Below, in pieces: positions 8,034 through 14,003 of a stretch of 23,114 nt of DNA (position 1 is its first letter; every line of letters begins with the position of its first letter). The stretch covers positions 1-23,114 of the forward strand of contig CADCUZ010000139.1 in NCBI GenBank assembly GCA_902806015.1, read 5' to 3'. The notes beneath the pieces were generated by a model. It was given only the letters and a program-made list of their open reading frames with translations, was not told where the DNA came from and ran no database searches. The position numbers and the translations under genes are program-made. This DNA comes from an uncultured Rubrobacteraceae bacterium (GTDB lineage: Bacteria > Actinomycetota > Rubrobacteria > Rubrobacterales > Rubrobacteraceae).

Positions 8034-8960
8034 CTAGCCCGGAGCCCGCAGCGCGGGCGAAGCGGCCAGGGTCGCGGCGAGCGCCTCAGCGAAGAGACCG
8101 ACGGTAGACCCGTCCTCGTCCCCGTGGTCCGGGTTGAGCTCCGTCACGGTGAGCGCGCCGAGACGTCTGCTCCCCAGCAGGACGCGCAGCGCCCTCATCG
8201 CCGAGCCGAAAGCCAGGCCCCGGTTCCTGCCCGTATCCTCCGAGAGCGGCAGGTCCGTGAAGTCCACGGTGTCCACGTCGAAATGTACCAGCAGCCGGTC
8301 GAAGCGGGGCTCCATCTCGGCGAGGGCCGCCGCTGCAGCGCCTTCCGGGTCGGCCGCCACCTCGTCCGCGGTGACGCCCTTCAAGGCCCGCCTCTCGAAG
8401 ACCTCGCGCTCCCAGCCGGTCATCTGCTCCGGGCCGTGGGAGAAAAAGAAAACATCGTCGCCGTCGAGCAAGGGGGAGTGGGGTCCGAGACGGCTCAAGG
8501 CCTTAGAAGCTCCGTCTTCGCCGAGAAGGTGGGCGACGCCCATCCAGTCGAGGGCCCCTTCGCGGATGCTTCCGGGGACGTTGAGGTCGGTGTGCAGGTC
8601 GAAGTACAAGAGCCCCACGCGTTCTCCCGGGGTCAGGTGGCCGGCGACCGTCCCCAACTCGACGGTGCAGTCGCCGCCGAGCACCAGCGTTACCCCGCCC
8701 CCATCCGCAAAACGGCGTACCCGCTGCGCGGTTTCGCGGGCGGCCTCGACCACCGCGGAGAGGTTCTGCGCGAACCGGTTCTTTTTGTCCGGGCGCCACC
8801 GGCGGATGGGCCCGTCTCCCCCGTCGATCACCTCCAAGCCCGCCTCGGTCAGTCGTTCCGCGATACCCGCGTCCCTGAGCGCCCTTGGCGCTTTCTCCTG
8901 ACCGGGCGCATGGGCGCCCATACTCGTCGGTGCTCCGACGAGGCATAACGGTCTCGCCAT
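8034..8960 (-). CDS. Arginase/agmatinase family (ureohydrolase) protein
   Basis: 308 residues with the di-manganese ureohydrolase core: GGDCTVELG (95-103), FDLHTDLN (120-127) and FDVDTVD (about 236-242), matching the arginase GGDHS, DAHxD and DxDxxD motifs. The first motif has Cys where classical arginases have the metal-binding His. This is known in some actinobacterial members and makes the exact substrate uncertain (arginine, agmatine, formiminoglutamate or another guanidino compound). I chose ATG 8960 because GGGAGGAGGG precedes it and the protein starts MARPLCLVGAPTSMGA. An in-frame start at 8996 has no such signal. If active, the protein would be a Mn2+ enzyme near a Mn2+-responsive locus, but no functional link is shown. 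Confidence 0.87.
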   Translation of the reverse strand: MARPLCLVGAPTSMGAHAPGQEKAPRALRDAGIAERLTEAGLEVIDGGDGPIRRWRPDKKNRFAQNLSAVVEAARETAQRVRRFADGGGVTLVLGGDCTVELGTVAGHLTPGERVGLLYFDLHTDLNVPGSIREGALDWMGVAHLLGEDGASKALSRLGPHSPLLDGDDVFFFSHGPEQMTGWEREVFERRALKGVTADEVAADPEGAAAAALAEMEPRFDRLLVHFDVDTVDFTDLPLSEDTGRNRGLAFGSAMRALRVLLGSRRLGALTVTELNPDHGDEDGSTVGLFAEALAATLAASPALRAPG

Positions 8961-9029
8961 ATCCCTCCTCCCGGTACGCGGCAAAATTTGCACCATCCAA
9001 GGGAGAACCCTTACCCCGCCGCGACCATC

Positions 9030-9959
9030 CTACAGTCGCCTCAAGGAGTCGTATAGCAGCTCGAAGAAGCCTCCCCGGTCGAGCCCGACGCCGACGTCGG
9101 CGTTCGGGGGTTTGCCCGTGACGCCGTGGAAGTCGCAGACCGTCTCGCCGCGGGTGAGATCGCTCCCGCACTCGACGTCCACGCGCATAAAACGCGTCCT
9201 CAGGAGGTCCGGCTCAAGGACGGCCGCGACCGCGACGGGGTCGTGCAGGGGCGGGGCGTCGAAGCCGAAGATCCGTTCGTAGGTGGCGGCGAAAAAGTTC
9301 AGAAAGCCCGCGACCACCCCGCCGAGCTCCCCGACGCCCCGCAGGCGGTCCCGTTCGGCCTTGCCCGCGCCGGCCTGGTGGGTGACGTCGAGGCCGCTCA
9401 TCGTGATCGGGAGCCCCGACTCGAAGACCTCGCGGGCGGCCTCGGGGTCGACGTAGATGTTGAACTCGGCCGCCGGGGTGGTGTTGCCCAGGCCCATGCT
9501 CCCGCCCATGAGGGAGATACGGGAGATCCTGCCCTTCAGGTCCGGATGCTTCCGCAGAAGCGCGGCGACGTTCGTGAGCGGCCCTACCGGGACCAGGACG
9601 ACGGGCTCCGGGGCCGCCATGAGCGTGTCGGCGATGAGCCCCACGGCGCCGCGTTCGTCGGGTTCGGAGGTGGCCTCCGGGATCTGTGGCCCGTCCATCC
9701 CGCTCTCGCCGTGGATGTTCTCGGCGGTGTGGAGCTCGCGCTCCAGCGGCCTCGAGGCGCCGGCGGCGACGGGCACGTCGGTGCGCCCGATCAGGGACAG
9801 GATGCGAAGGGCGTTGCGCGTGGTCTTCGGGAGCGGCGCGTTGCCGGCGACCGTCGTGACGGCCAGTAGTTTCAGCCCAGGCGAGCCGCAGGCCATCATG
9901 ACCGCCACGGCGTCGTCGTGGCCCGGGTCCACGTCCAGGATCACGGGCTTCGGGATCAC
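9030..9959 (-). CDS. Inosine-uridine type nucleoside hydrolase
   Basis: 309 residues. The enzyme cleaves the N-glycosidic bond of nucleosides to give free base and ribose, using a Ca2+ held by the N-terminal aspartate cluster. The signature ILDVDPGHDDAVAV (Asp9, Asp11, Asp15, Asp16) is at the N-terminus. VPVGPLTNVAALL, ISLMGGSMG, AEFNIYVDPEAA and the active-site His in LHDPVAVAAVL follow at the expected places. GTG 9959 is preceded by GGAGGGCCC. Upstream codons in the same frame are not family-like and overlap the divergent riboswitch promoter region. With the adenine deaminase at 16.6-17.6 kb it fits purine salvage. Base preference cannot be told. Confidence 0.93.
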   Translation of the reverse strand: MIPKPVILDVDPGHDDAVAVMMACGSPGLKLLAVTTVAGNAPLPKTTRNALRILSLIGRTDVPVAAGASRPLERELHTAENIHGESGMDGPQIPEATSEPDERGAVGLIADTLMAAPEPVVLVPVGPLTNVAALLRKHPDLKGRISRISLMGGSMGLGNTTPAAEFNIYVDPEAAREVFESGLPITMSGLDVTHQAGAGKAERDRLRGVGELGGVVAGFLNFFAATYERIFGFDAPPLHDPVAVAAVLEPDLLRTRFMRVDVECGSDLTRGETVCDFHGVTGKPPNADVGVGLDRGGFFELLYDSLRRL

Positions 9960-10095
9960 GGGCCCTCCTCTCCGAGTTGCGTTCCGGGGGTAAGGTACCC
10001 GCTTTCGTTGCCCGCGTACAGCGCGGTGATCGGGACCTGCCCTTCCCGTCCGAACGACCACGCAGGGCACGACGACGGTGGACGTCGTCGCCGCG

Positions 10096-10124
10096 TTGAC
10101 GAGGCGGAGTTTGTCAAGTAAACT
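10096..10124 (+). promoter_or_regulatory. Promoter of the first Mn2+ riboswitch / terC unit
   Basis: TTGACG (10096-10101), 17-nt spacer, TAAACT (10119-10124): a near-consensus vegetative promoter. The predicted start at about 10131 is exactly where the riboswitch begins. Confidence 0.8.
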
Positions 10125-10130
10125 GATTGC

Positions 10131-10247
10131 CATTGGGGAGTAGCCGCCCGCACCGAGCGGGTGGTCCCGGTCGACATTACGGAGCTCAGGTTCCCGGCCG
10201 GGCGGTCGCGTTGTGGCGCGACGGGCGAGACCACGCAGGGAAACCTG
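10131..10247 (+). promoter_or_regulatory. yybP-ykoY (Mn2+) riboswitch upstream of terC
   Basis: The conserved blocks of the yybP-ykoY aptamer are present in order: GGGGAGTAGCC near 10135, the paired arm GCCCGC/GCGGG, the TCGACATTACGGAGC block (about 10171), the CCGG stem, a variable arm GTCGCG/CGCGAC, and GGCGAGACCA (10224-10233). Known members bind Mn2+ at the junction between the first block and the CGAGACC loop, and commonly control TerC, MntP and P-type ATPase genes. A small hairpin with a GAAA tetraloop (CAGG/CCTG, 10236-10247) follows the aptamer. It sits immediately after the promoter at 10096-10124. Confidence 0.92.
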
Positions 10248-10276
10248 ACCGTGGTGCTCGCCCGTGGCGCATCCGC

Positions 10277-10303
10277 GGTCCGTCCAAAGGGAGATGGGCC
10301 ATG
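10277..10303 (+). promoter_or_regulatory. Hairpin that loops out the ribosome binding site (expression platform candidate)
   Basis: GGUCC (10277-10281) can pair with GGGCC (10296-10300), leaving the ribosome binding site AAAGGGAG (10286-10293) in the loop just before ATG 10301. The second riboswitch has the same arrangement with the same 24-nt distance from the 5' arm to the ATG (11657 to 11681). This suggests control at translation initiation. Pairing was judged by eye only. Confidence 0.5.
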
Positions 10304-10381
10304 TTTTTGTCCGGAACACCGTGGTGCGTGAGGCTGCCGATAGCGTCCTGGGGCGCGCGGCGCCTGGGGGTGGGGCGTTGA
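10301..10381 (+). CDS. Short leader reading frame whose stop overlaps the terC start
   Basis: 26 codons (MFLSGTPWCVRLPIASWG...) starting at ATG 10301, which has the best-spaced ribosome binding site in the leader (GGGAG, 7 nt). Its TGA stop (10379-10381) overlaps the TTG start of terC (10378-10380) as TTGA, the usual geometry of translational coupling. The peptide has no recognisable family. The alternative is that a second ATG 7 nt earlier (10294), which is in frame with TerC, adds 28 residues to it. That ATG is only about 2 nt from the ribosome binding site. Confidence 0.45.
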   Translation: MFLSGTPWCVRLPIASWGARRLGVGR

Positions 10382-11310
10382 GCGTCTTTCCACTCTGGGC
10401 CTGGGTCGGGTTCACGGCCCTCATCGTCGTGTTGCTGGTGTTGGACCTGCTCGTGTTCGGGCGGGGGGAGCGTGAGATCTCCTTCCGGCGCGCGACCCTT
10501 CTGAGCGGGTTCTGGATCGGGCTGGCGCTGCTCTTCGGCGTGGCGGTGTTCGTCGTGGCGGGGCCCGAGCGGGGCGGCGAGTACTTTACCGGCTACATCG
10601 TCGAGAAGAGCCTCTCCGTGGACAACGTGTTCGTGTTCGCCCTGATCTTCTCGTACTTCGCGGTGCCTTCGCGCTACCAGTACAGGGTCCTCCTGTGGGG
10701 CATCGTCGGGGCGCTCGTGCTGCGCGGGTTCTTTGTCCTGATCGGGGCGGAGCTCCTGGAGCGTTACGGGTGGATGGTCTACGTCTTCGGGGCGTTCCTG
10801 ATCTACACGGGTATCAGGATGGCGCTGCACAGGGACACGGAGGTCCACCCGGAGCGCAACCCGGTCCTGCGCCTGGTCCGGCGCCTCGTGCCCATGACGG
10901 AGGACTTCAAGGGCGACAGGTTCTTCGTGCGCCACGGGGGCAAGCTGATGGCGACGCCGCTGTTCGCGGTCATCGTCATGGTCGGCACCACGGACGTCGT
11001 CTTCGCCGTGGACTCCATACCGGCGATCTTCTCCATAACGTCGAGCGTGTTCGTCGTCTGGTCGGCCAACGCCTTCGCGGTGCTCGGCCTGCGGCCCCTG
11101 TACTTTATGCTGGCCGGCATGATGAGCCGGTTCGTCTACCTGAGCCTGGGTCTCTCGGTGGTCCTCGTCTTCGTTGGCGCCAAGTTCTTCTACTCGGGCC
11201 TCTTCGACGCGAAGGTCCCGATCTGGGTCTCCCTGCCCTTCATAGCCACGGTCGTTGCCGCCTCCATCGTCGCCTCCCTCTACAAGACCCGCAGCGGAGG
11301 ACCGGCCTAG
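10378..11310 (+). CDS. terC: TerC-family integral membrane protein (probable Mn2+ exporter)
   Basis: 310 residues from TTG 10378, with about eight or nine membrane helices. The family signatures are KSLSVDNVFVFALI (about residues 78-90) and TTDVVFAVDSIPAIF, which hold the conserved intramembrane acidic residues. TerC/Alx proteins have been linked to tellurite resistance and, in riboswitch-controlled members, to Mn2+ efflux or metalation of secreted proteins. Starting at TTG gives LSVFPLWAWVGFTALIVV, the expected N-terminus for the family. The frame is open further upstream, to 10264, but that stretch overlaps the riboswitch leader. Expression is expected to rise with Mn2+ through the riboswitch at 10131, possibly through coupling to the leader frame. 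A GC hairpin about 100 nt downstream probably ends the transcript. Confidence 0.93.
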   Translation: MSVFPLWAWVGFTALIVVLLVLDLLVFGRGEREISFRRATLLSGFWIGLALLFGVAVFVVAGPERGGEYFTGYIVEKSLSVDNVFVFALIFSYFAVPSRYQYRVLLWGIVGALVLRGFFVLIGAELLERYGWMVYVFGAFLIYTGIRMALHRDTEVHPERNPVLRLVRRLVPMTEDFKGDRFFVRHGGKLMATPLFAVIVMVGTTDVVFAVDSIPAIFSITSSVFVVWSANAFAVLGLRPLYFMLAGMMSRFVYLSLGLSVVLVFVGAKFFYSGLFDAKVPIWVSLPFIATVVAASIVASLYKTRSGGPA

Positions 11311-11411
11311 CGAACTGGCCCCTGCCACGAGGGGACGAACGCGACCGCAAACGGCGAGGGGCAGCGCCGGTCCTACGGTCTCGGCCCTGCCGCGCGGAAC
11401 CAGGCGGCGTG

Positions 11412-11439
11412 CGCGCGACGGCCACCGTGCCGTCGCGCG
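11412..11439 (+). terminator. Strong GC hairpin between terC and the second riboswitch
   Basis: An 11-bp perfect stem (arm CGCGCGACGGC) with a 6-nt loop, followed by a C-rich stretch rather than a T-run. It lies between the end of terC and the next promoter, so it is well placed as terminator of the terC transcript. Confidence 0.6.
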
Positions 11440-11476
11440 GCCCCCCGTGTAGGGGAGGGCGGGGGCTTGATTTTCG

Positions 11477-11504
11477 TTGACGGCCGCGGTTCCTTTGATA
11501 GACT
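11477..11504 (+). promoter_or_regulatory. Promoter of the second Mn2+ riboswitch / exchanger unit
   Basis: TTGACG (11477-11482), 16-nt spacer, TAGACT (11499-11504). The predicted start near 11511 coincides with the 5' end of the second aptamer. It has the same -35 as the terC promoter. Confidence 0.75.
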
Positions 11505-11510
11505 GAGGCT

Positions 11511-11626
11511 ACAGGGGAGTAGCCACCCGCAGAAGAGCGGGGGGCCGGCCGTCATTACGAAGCAGAGCTTCCGGCCGGTACCGGCGCATAGGCGCAACGA
11601 GCGAGACCATCGCCAGTAGAACTGGC
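11511..11626 (+). promoter_or_regulatory. Second yybP-ykoY (Mn2+) riboswitch, upstream of the exchanger gene
   Basis: Same block order as the first: GGGGAGTAGCC (11514-11524), paired arm CCCGC/GCGGG, GTCATTACGAAGC (about 11551-11563), CCGGCC stem, and GCGAGACCA (11601-11609). A 6-bp hairpin (GCCAGT/ACTGGC, loop AGA, 11612-11626) follows directly, at the position of the tetraloop hairpin in the first copy. The paired stems differ in sequence between the copies while the junction blocks are kept, which supports a folded RNA. Confidence 0.9.
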
Positions 11627-11656
11627 CGCGTGGGCTCGCTTTTCGCGTTCCCCTGC

Positions 11657-11683
11657 GGCCTGTCACGGAGGAGATGGGCCATG
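11657..11683 (+). promoter_or_regulatory. Second hairpin looping out a ribosome binding site
   Basis: GGCCU (11657-11661) can pair with GGGCC (11676-11680) around the ribosome binding site GGAGGAG (11667-11673), immediately before ATG 11681. Compared with the first leader the 5' arm differs (GGUCC against GGCCU) but still pairs with the constant GGGCC. The 14-nt string GGAGATGGGCCATG is identical in both leaders. Confidence 0.5.
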
Positions 11684-11980
11684 CCGCACGCCGACCCGCA
11701 CGAGCCCCGGGCCACGGCCGTCGCACCAGAGCCGCGCGGGACGTTCCGCTTCCGGGAATACCCTCCGAGAACCTTCCTTGTGGGCACAGGTTTCTCCGTG
11801 AGAGCCCACGCGCCTACGACCTCCGTTCTAGTCCGCGCTGCACCCCTTCGGTCCCGTTGCTGGAAGTCCCCGCGGGCGGGGCCACGTGGCGCTGCTCGCA
11901 TGGCGGAGGTCCCTCGAGAGTGGGGACTCCATTCGACGGTTTGGAAGAGTCTAGAGAGGAAACGAGGTCTGCGTTGTTAA
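11681..11980 (+). CDS. 99-codon leader reading frame between the riboswitch and the exchanger gene
   Basis: Starts at ATG 11681 with a strong GGAGGAG 7 nt upstream and ends with TAA at 11978-11980, one base after the TTG start of the exchanger (11974-11976). The product begins MPHADPHEP, with closely spaced His, Asp and Glu that could bind metal. The rest is basic and has no family I recognise. G/C at third codon positions is high in about the first 35 codons and weaker after that, so only the front part looks clearly coding. It could be a real small protein, a coupling leader, or the remains of something longer. A competing ATG at 11674 is in frame with the exchanger but sits too close to the ribosome binding site. 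Confidence 0.4.
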   Translation: MPHADPHEPRATAVAPEPRGTFRFREYPPRTFLVGTGFSVRAHAPTTSVLVRAAPLRSRCWKSPRAGPRGAARMAEVPREWGLHSTVWKSLERKRGLRC

Positions 11981-12987
11981 CGGTAATAGGGTTCGTAGTA
12001 GCACTGGGGGTGATCCTGCTCGGCGCCGCGTTTTTCACGAACGCGGTTGAGATGCTCGGGTCCCGCCTCGGGATGCGCCAGGGGGCGGTCGGCAGCCTGC
12101 TCGCCGCCGTCGGCACGGCTCTGCCGGAGAGCATGATCGCCGTCGTGGCCATCATGGAGCCGGTCGTGATGGGCGGGGCGCGCGAGGAGGGCGCCATGAT
12201 AGGCGTCGGCGCGATCCTGGGCGCACCGTTCATGCTGGCGACGCTGGCCCTGTTCGTCGTCGGGGCCTCGGCCCTGGCCTTCCGCCGCCGCCGGGAGCAG
12301 GGGTCGGTGCTGCGCATCGACGAGGCGACCATCGGCCGGGACATGGGCTACTTCCTGGTCTTCTTCGCCCTGGCCGCCGGGGTGGGGCTTCTGGACCTTC
12401 CGATCTACCTCAAGGCCCTGGCGGCGCTCGTCCTGGTCATCGGCTACGCCCAGTACGTGCGCCAGACCCTCGTTTCCGGTGACCACCTGGAGGAGGTGCC
12501 GGAGAAGCTGCTCCTCCTGCCGGGCAGGCCCAACCCGCCGCTCGTAGCGGTCGTCTTCCAAACCCTGGCTAGCCTCGGGCTCATCGTGGTGGGTGCGCAC
12601 TTCTTCGTCGACGCCGTCAAGCACGCCGCCGAGGGGCTGGGGCTGCCAGCAGGGCTCATAGCCCTCGTGCTCGCGCCGCTCGCCACCGAGCTGCCGGAGA
12701 AGTTCAACTCGATATTCTGGATGAGGGACGGCAAGGACACCCTCGCCGTCGGCAACATGACGGGCGCGATGATGTTCCAGAGCACCATCCCCGTGACCTT
12801 CGGCATCCTCTTCACGCCCTGGAACCTCGCGCCGCTGGACTTGTTCGCCGTGGCGCTGGCCCTGGCCTCGGGCGGGTTCGTCTACCTCATGCTCAGGCGC
12901 ACCAAGAAGCTGCGGGCGGGGCATCTGATGGTCGGCGGGGCGTTCTACGCGGCGTTCGTCGTCGGGGCCGTGCTGACGGTCTTGTGA
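11974..12987 (+). CDS. Sodium/calcium exchanger (CaCA) family membrane protein, probable divalent cation exporter
   Basis: 337 residues with about ten helices in two inverted repeats. Each repeat has the ion-binding alpha motif: VGTALPESMIAV in the first and APLATELPEKFNSI in the second, both with the essential Glu. CaCA proteins exchange Na+ or H+ for Ca2+ or other divalent cations. Control by a Mn2+ riboswitch suggests Mn2+ as substrate here, which is inference. TTG 11974 follows CGAGG and lets the protein begin at the first helix (LLTVIGFVVALGVILL). The upstream in-frame extension to 11674 is arginine-rich and unlike the family. uspA follows after 43 nt without an obvious terminator, so both are probably one transcript. 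Confidence 0.88.
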   Translation: MLTVIGFVVALGVILLGAAFFTNAVEMLGSRLGMRQGAVGSLLAAVGTALPESMIAVVAIMEPVVMGGAREEGAMIGVGAILGAPFMLATLALFVVGASALAFRRRREQGSVLRIDEATIGRDMGYFLVFFALAAGVGLLDLPIYLKALAALVLVIGYAQYVRQTLVSGDHLEEVPEKLLLLPGRPNPPLVAVVFQTLASLGLIVVGAHFFVDAVKHAAEGLGLPAGLIALVLAPLATELPEKFNSIFWMRDGKDTLAVGNMTGAMMFQSTIPVTFGILFTPWNLAPLDLFAVALALASGGFVYLMLRRTKKLRAGHLMVGGAFYAAFVVGAVLTVL

Positions 12988-13030
12988 TCCGAGAACAAAA
13001 GAGAGAAGGAACGAGAGAAAGGAGAGCGTG

Positions 13031-13972
13031 ATGGAAAGGATTCCGACGAGGATACTGCTCGCCACCGACGGCTCGGAGTGCGCCGACACCGCGGGCAGGG
13101 TCGCCGTGGACCTGGCGAACAGGAGCGGGGCCGAGCTCGACGTCGTCCACGCCTTCGAGTTCGTCCCGCCCCGGGAGTACGCGGGCGTGGCGCTCAGGCT
13201 CCGCTCCCCCGGGGAGTTCACCAAGCAGGGGCAGAGGGTCCTCGACGAGCAGGTCGGACGGATCCGGGAGATGGGGGGCGAGGTTGCCGATGCGCGGCTG
13301 TGCGTGGGCTCGCCGGCGGACCAGATCCTCTGCCGGGCCGAGGCCTCGGACGCCGACCTTATAGTCGTCGGCCGCCGGGGCCTTGGCGGCGTCAAGCGCC
13401 TGCTTATGGGCAGCGTCTCCGAGGGCGTCGTCCAGCACGCCCGCTGCCCGGTCCTCGTCGTCTGCGGCGACGGGGAGGTGTGGCCCCCGGCGCGCGTCGT
13501 GATCTCGGATGACACCTCCGAGGACGCGAGAAAGGCAGGCGAGCTCGCCGCCGGCATCGGCGGCCTCTTCGGGGCCGAGGGCGTGCTCGTGCAGGTCTAC
13601 CCGCGGGTGCTCAAGAGCACCCAGGGGATGAGCGCCCTGGAGTCGAAGATCGTGGACCACGCCCTGAGGGAGGCCGAGTCCGAGCTTGCGAACCGGGCCG
13701 AGGAGCTGGCGCCGCTTCTCGGAAGCGTCCCCGAGGTGAAGCTCGTCGTGGACGAGGCGGAGGCGGGCGTGGACGGGGTCGCGCCCACCATCCTCGAGGA
13801 GGCCGCGGGGGCGGGTGTCCCCTCCCTCATATCGGTCGGCAGGCGCGGGCTCGGGGCGGTGCAGCGGGCGCGCGTCGGGAGCGTCTCGACGAAGGTGATC
13901 CGGGCCGCCCGGGGGCCCGTCCTGGTCTACCCCCACGCCAGTGCCGGGATGGAGGAGGCAAACGGGGGCTGA
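13031..13972 (+). CDS. Tandem universal stress protein (two UspA domains)
   Basis: 313 residues made of two Usp domains. The first begins RILLATDGSE and has the ATP-binding loop GRRGLGGVKRLLMGSVSE. The second has GRRGLGAVQRARVGSVST. Both match the G-2x-G-9x-G-S pattern of nucleotide-binding Usp proteins, although the second domain's opening (ARVVISDDTSED) is less canonical. The role is cytoplasmic stress tolerance; the partner is unknown. ATG 13031 is 6 nt after GGAG (13021-13024); a GTG at 13028 is too close. Its place behind the exchanger puts it under the second Mn2+ riboswitch if they are cotranscribed. Its stop codon overlaps the mutS -35. Confidence 0.92.
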   Translation: MERIPTRILLATDGSECADTAGRVAVDLANRSGAELDVVHAFEFVPPREYAGVALRLRSPGEFTKQGQRVLDEQVGRIREMGGEVADARLCVGSPADQILCRAEASDADLIVVGRRGLGGVKRLLMGSVSEGVVQHARCPVLVVCGDGEVWPPARVVISDDTSEDARKAGELAAGIGGLFGAEGVLVQVYPRVLKSTQGMSALESKIVDHALREAESELANRAEELAPLLGSVPEVKLVVDEAEAGVDGVAPTILEEAAGAGVPSLISVGRRGLGAVQRARVGSVSTKVIRAARGPVLVYPHASAGMEEANGG

Positions 13973-13997
13973 CGAAAAGGGGGCGCCCCCGTAGAAT
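13969..13997 (+). promoter_or_regulatory. mutS promoter giving a leaderless mRNA, with a 12-bp palindrome in the spacer
   Basis: CTGACG (13969-13974), 17-nt spacer, TAGAAT (13992-13997), then only 6 nt to the mutS ATG. Transcription should therefore begin at or next to the A of ATG. No Shine-Dalgarno sequence is present. The spacer contains the perfect palindrome GGGGGCGCCCCC (13979-13990), which could be an operator or the end hairpin of uspA. Confidence 0.6.
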
Positions 13998-14003
13998 AGC
14001 CCC

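Noticed and set aside
10264..10377. Extending TerC upstream to 10264
   Set aside because: That start lies in the riboswitch leader without a ribosome binding site; the family N-terminus begins at TTG 10378.
11977..13557. A 526-codon minus-strand frame opposite the exchanger and uspA
   Set aside because: Antisense shadow with low-complexity content; both plus-strand genes carry clear motifs.
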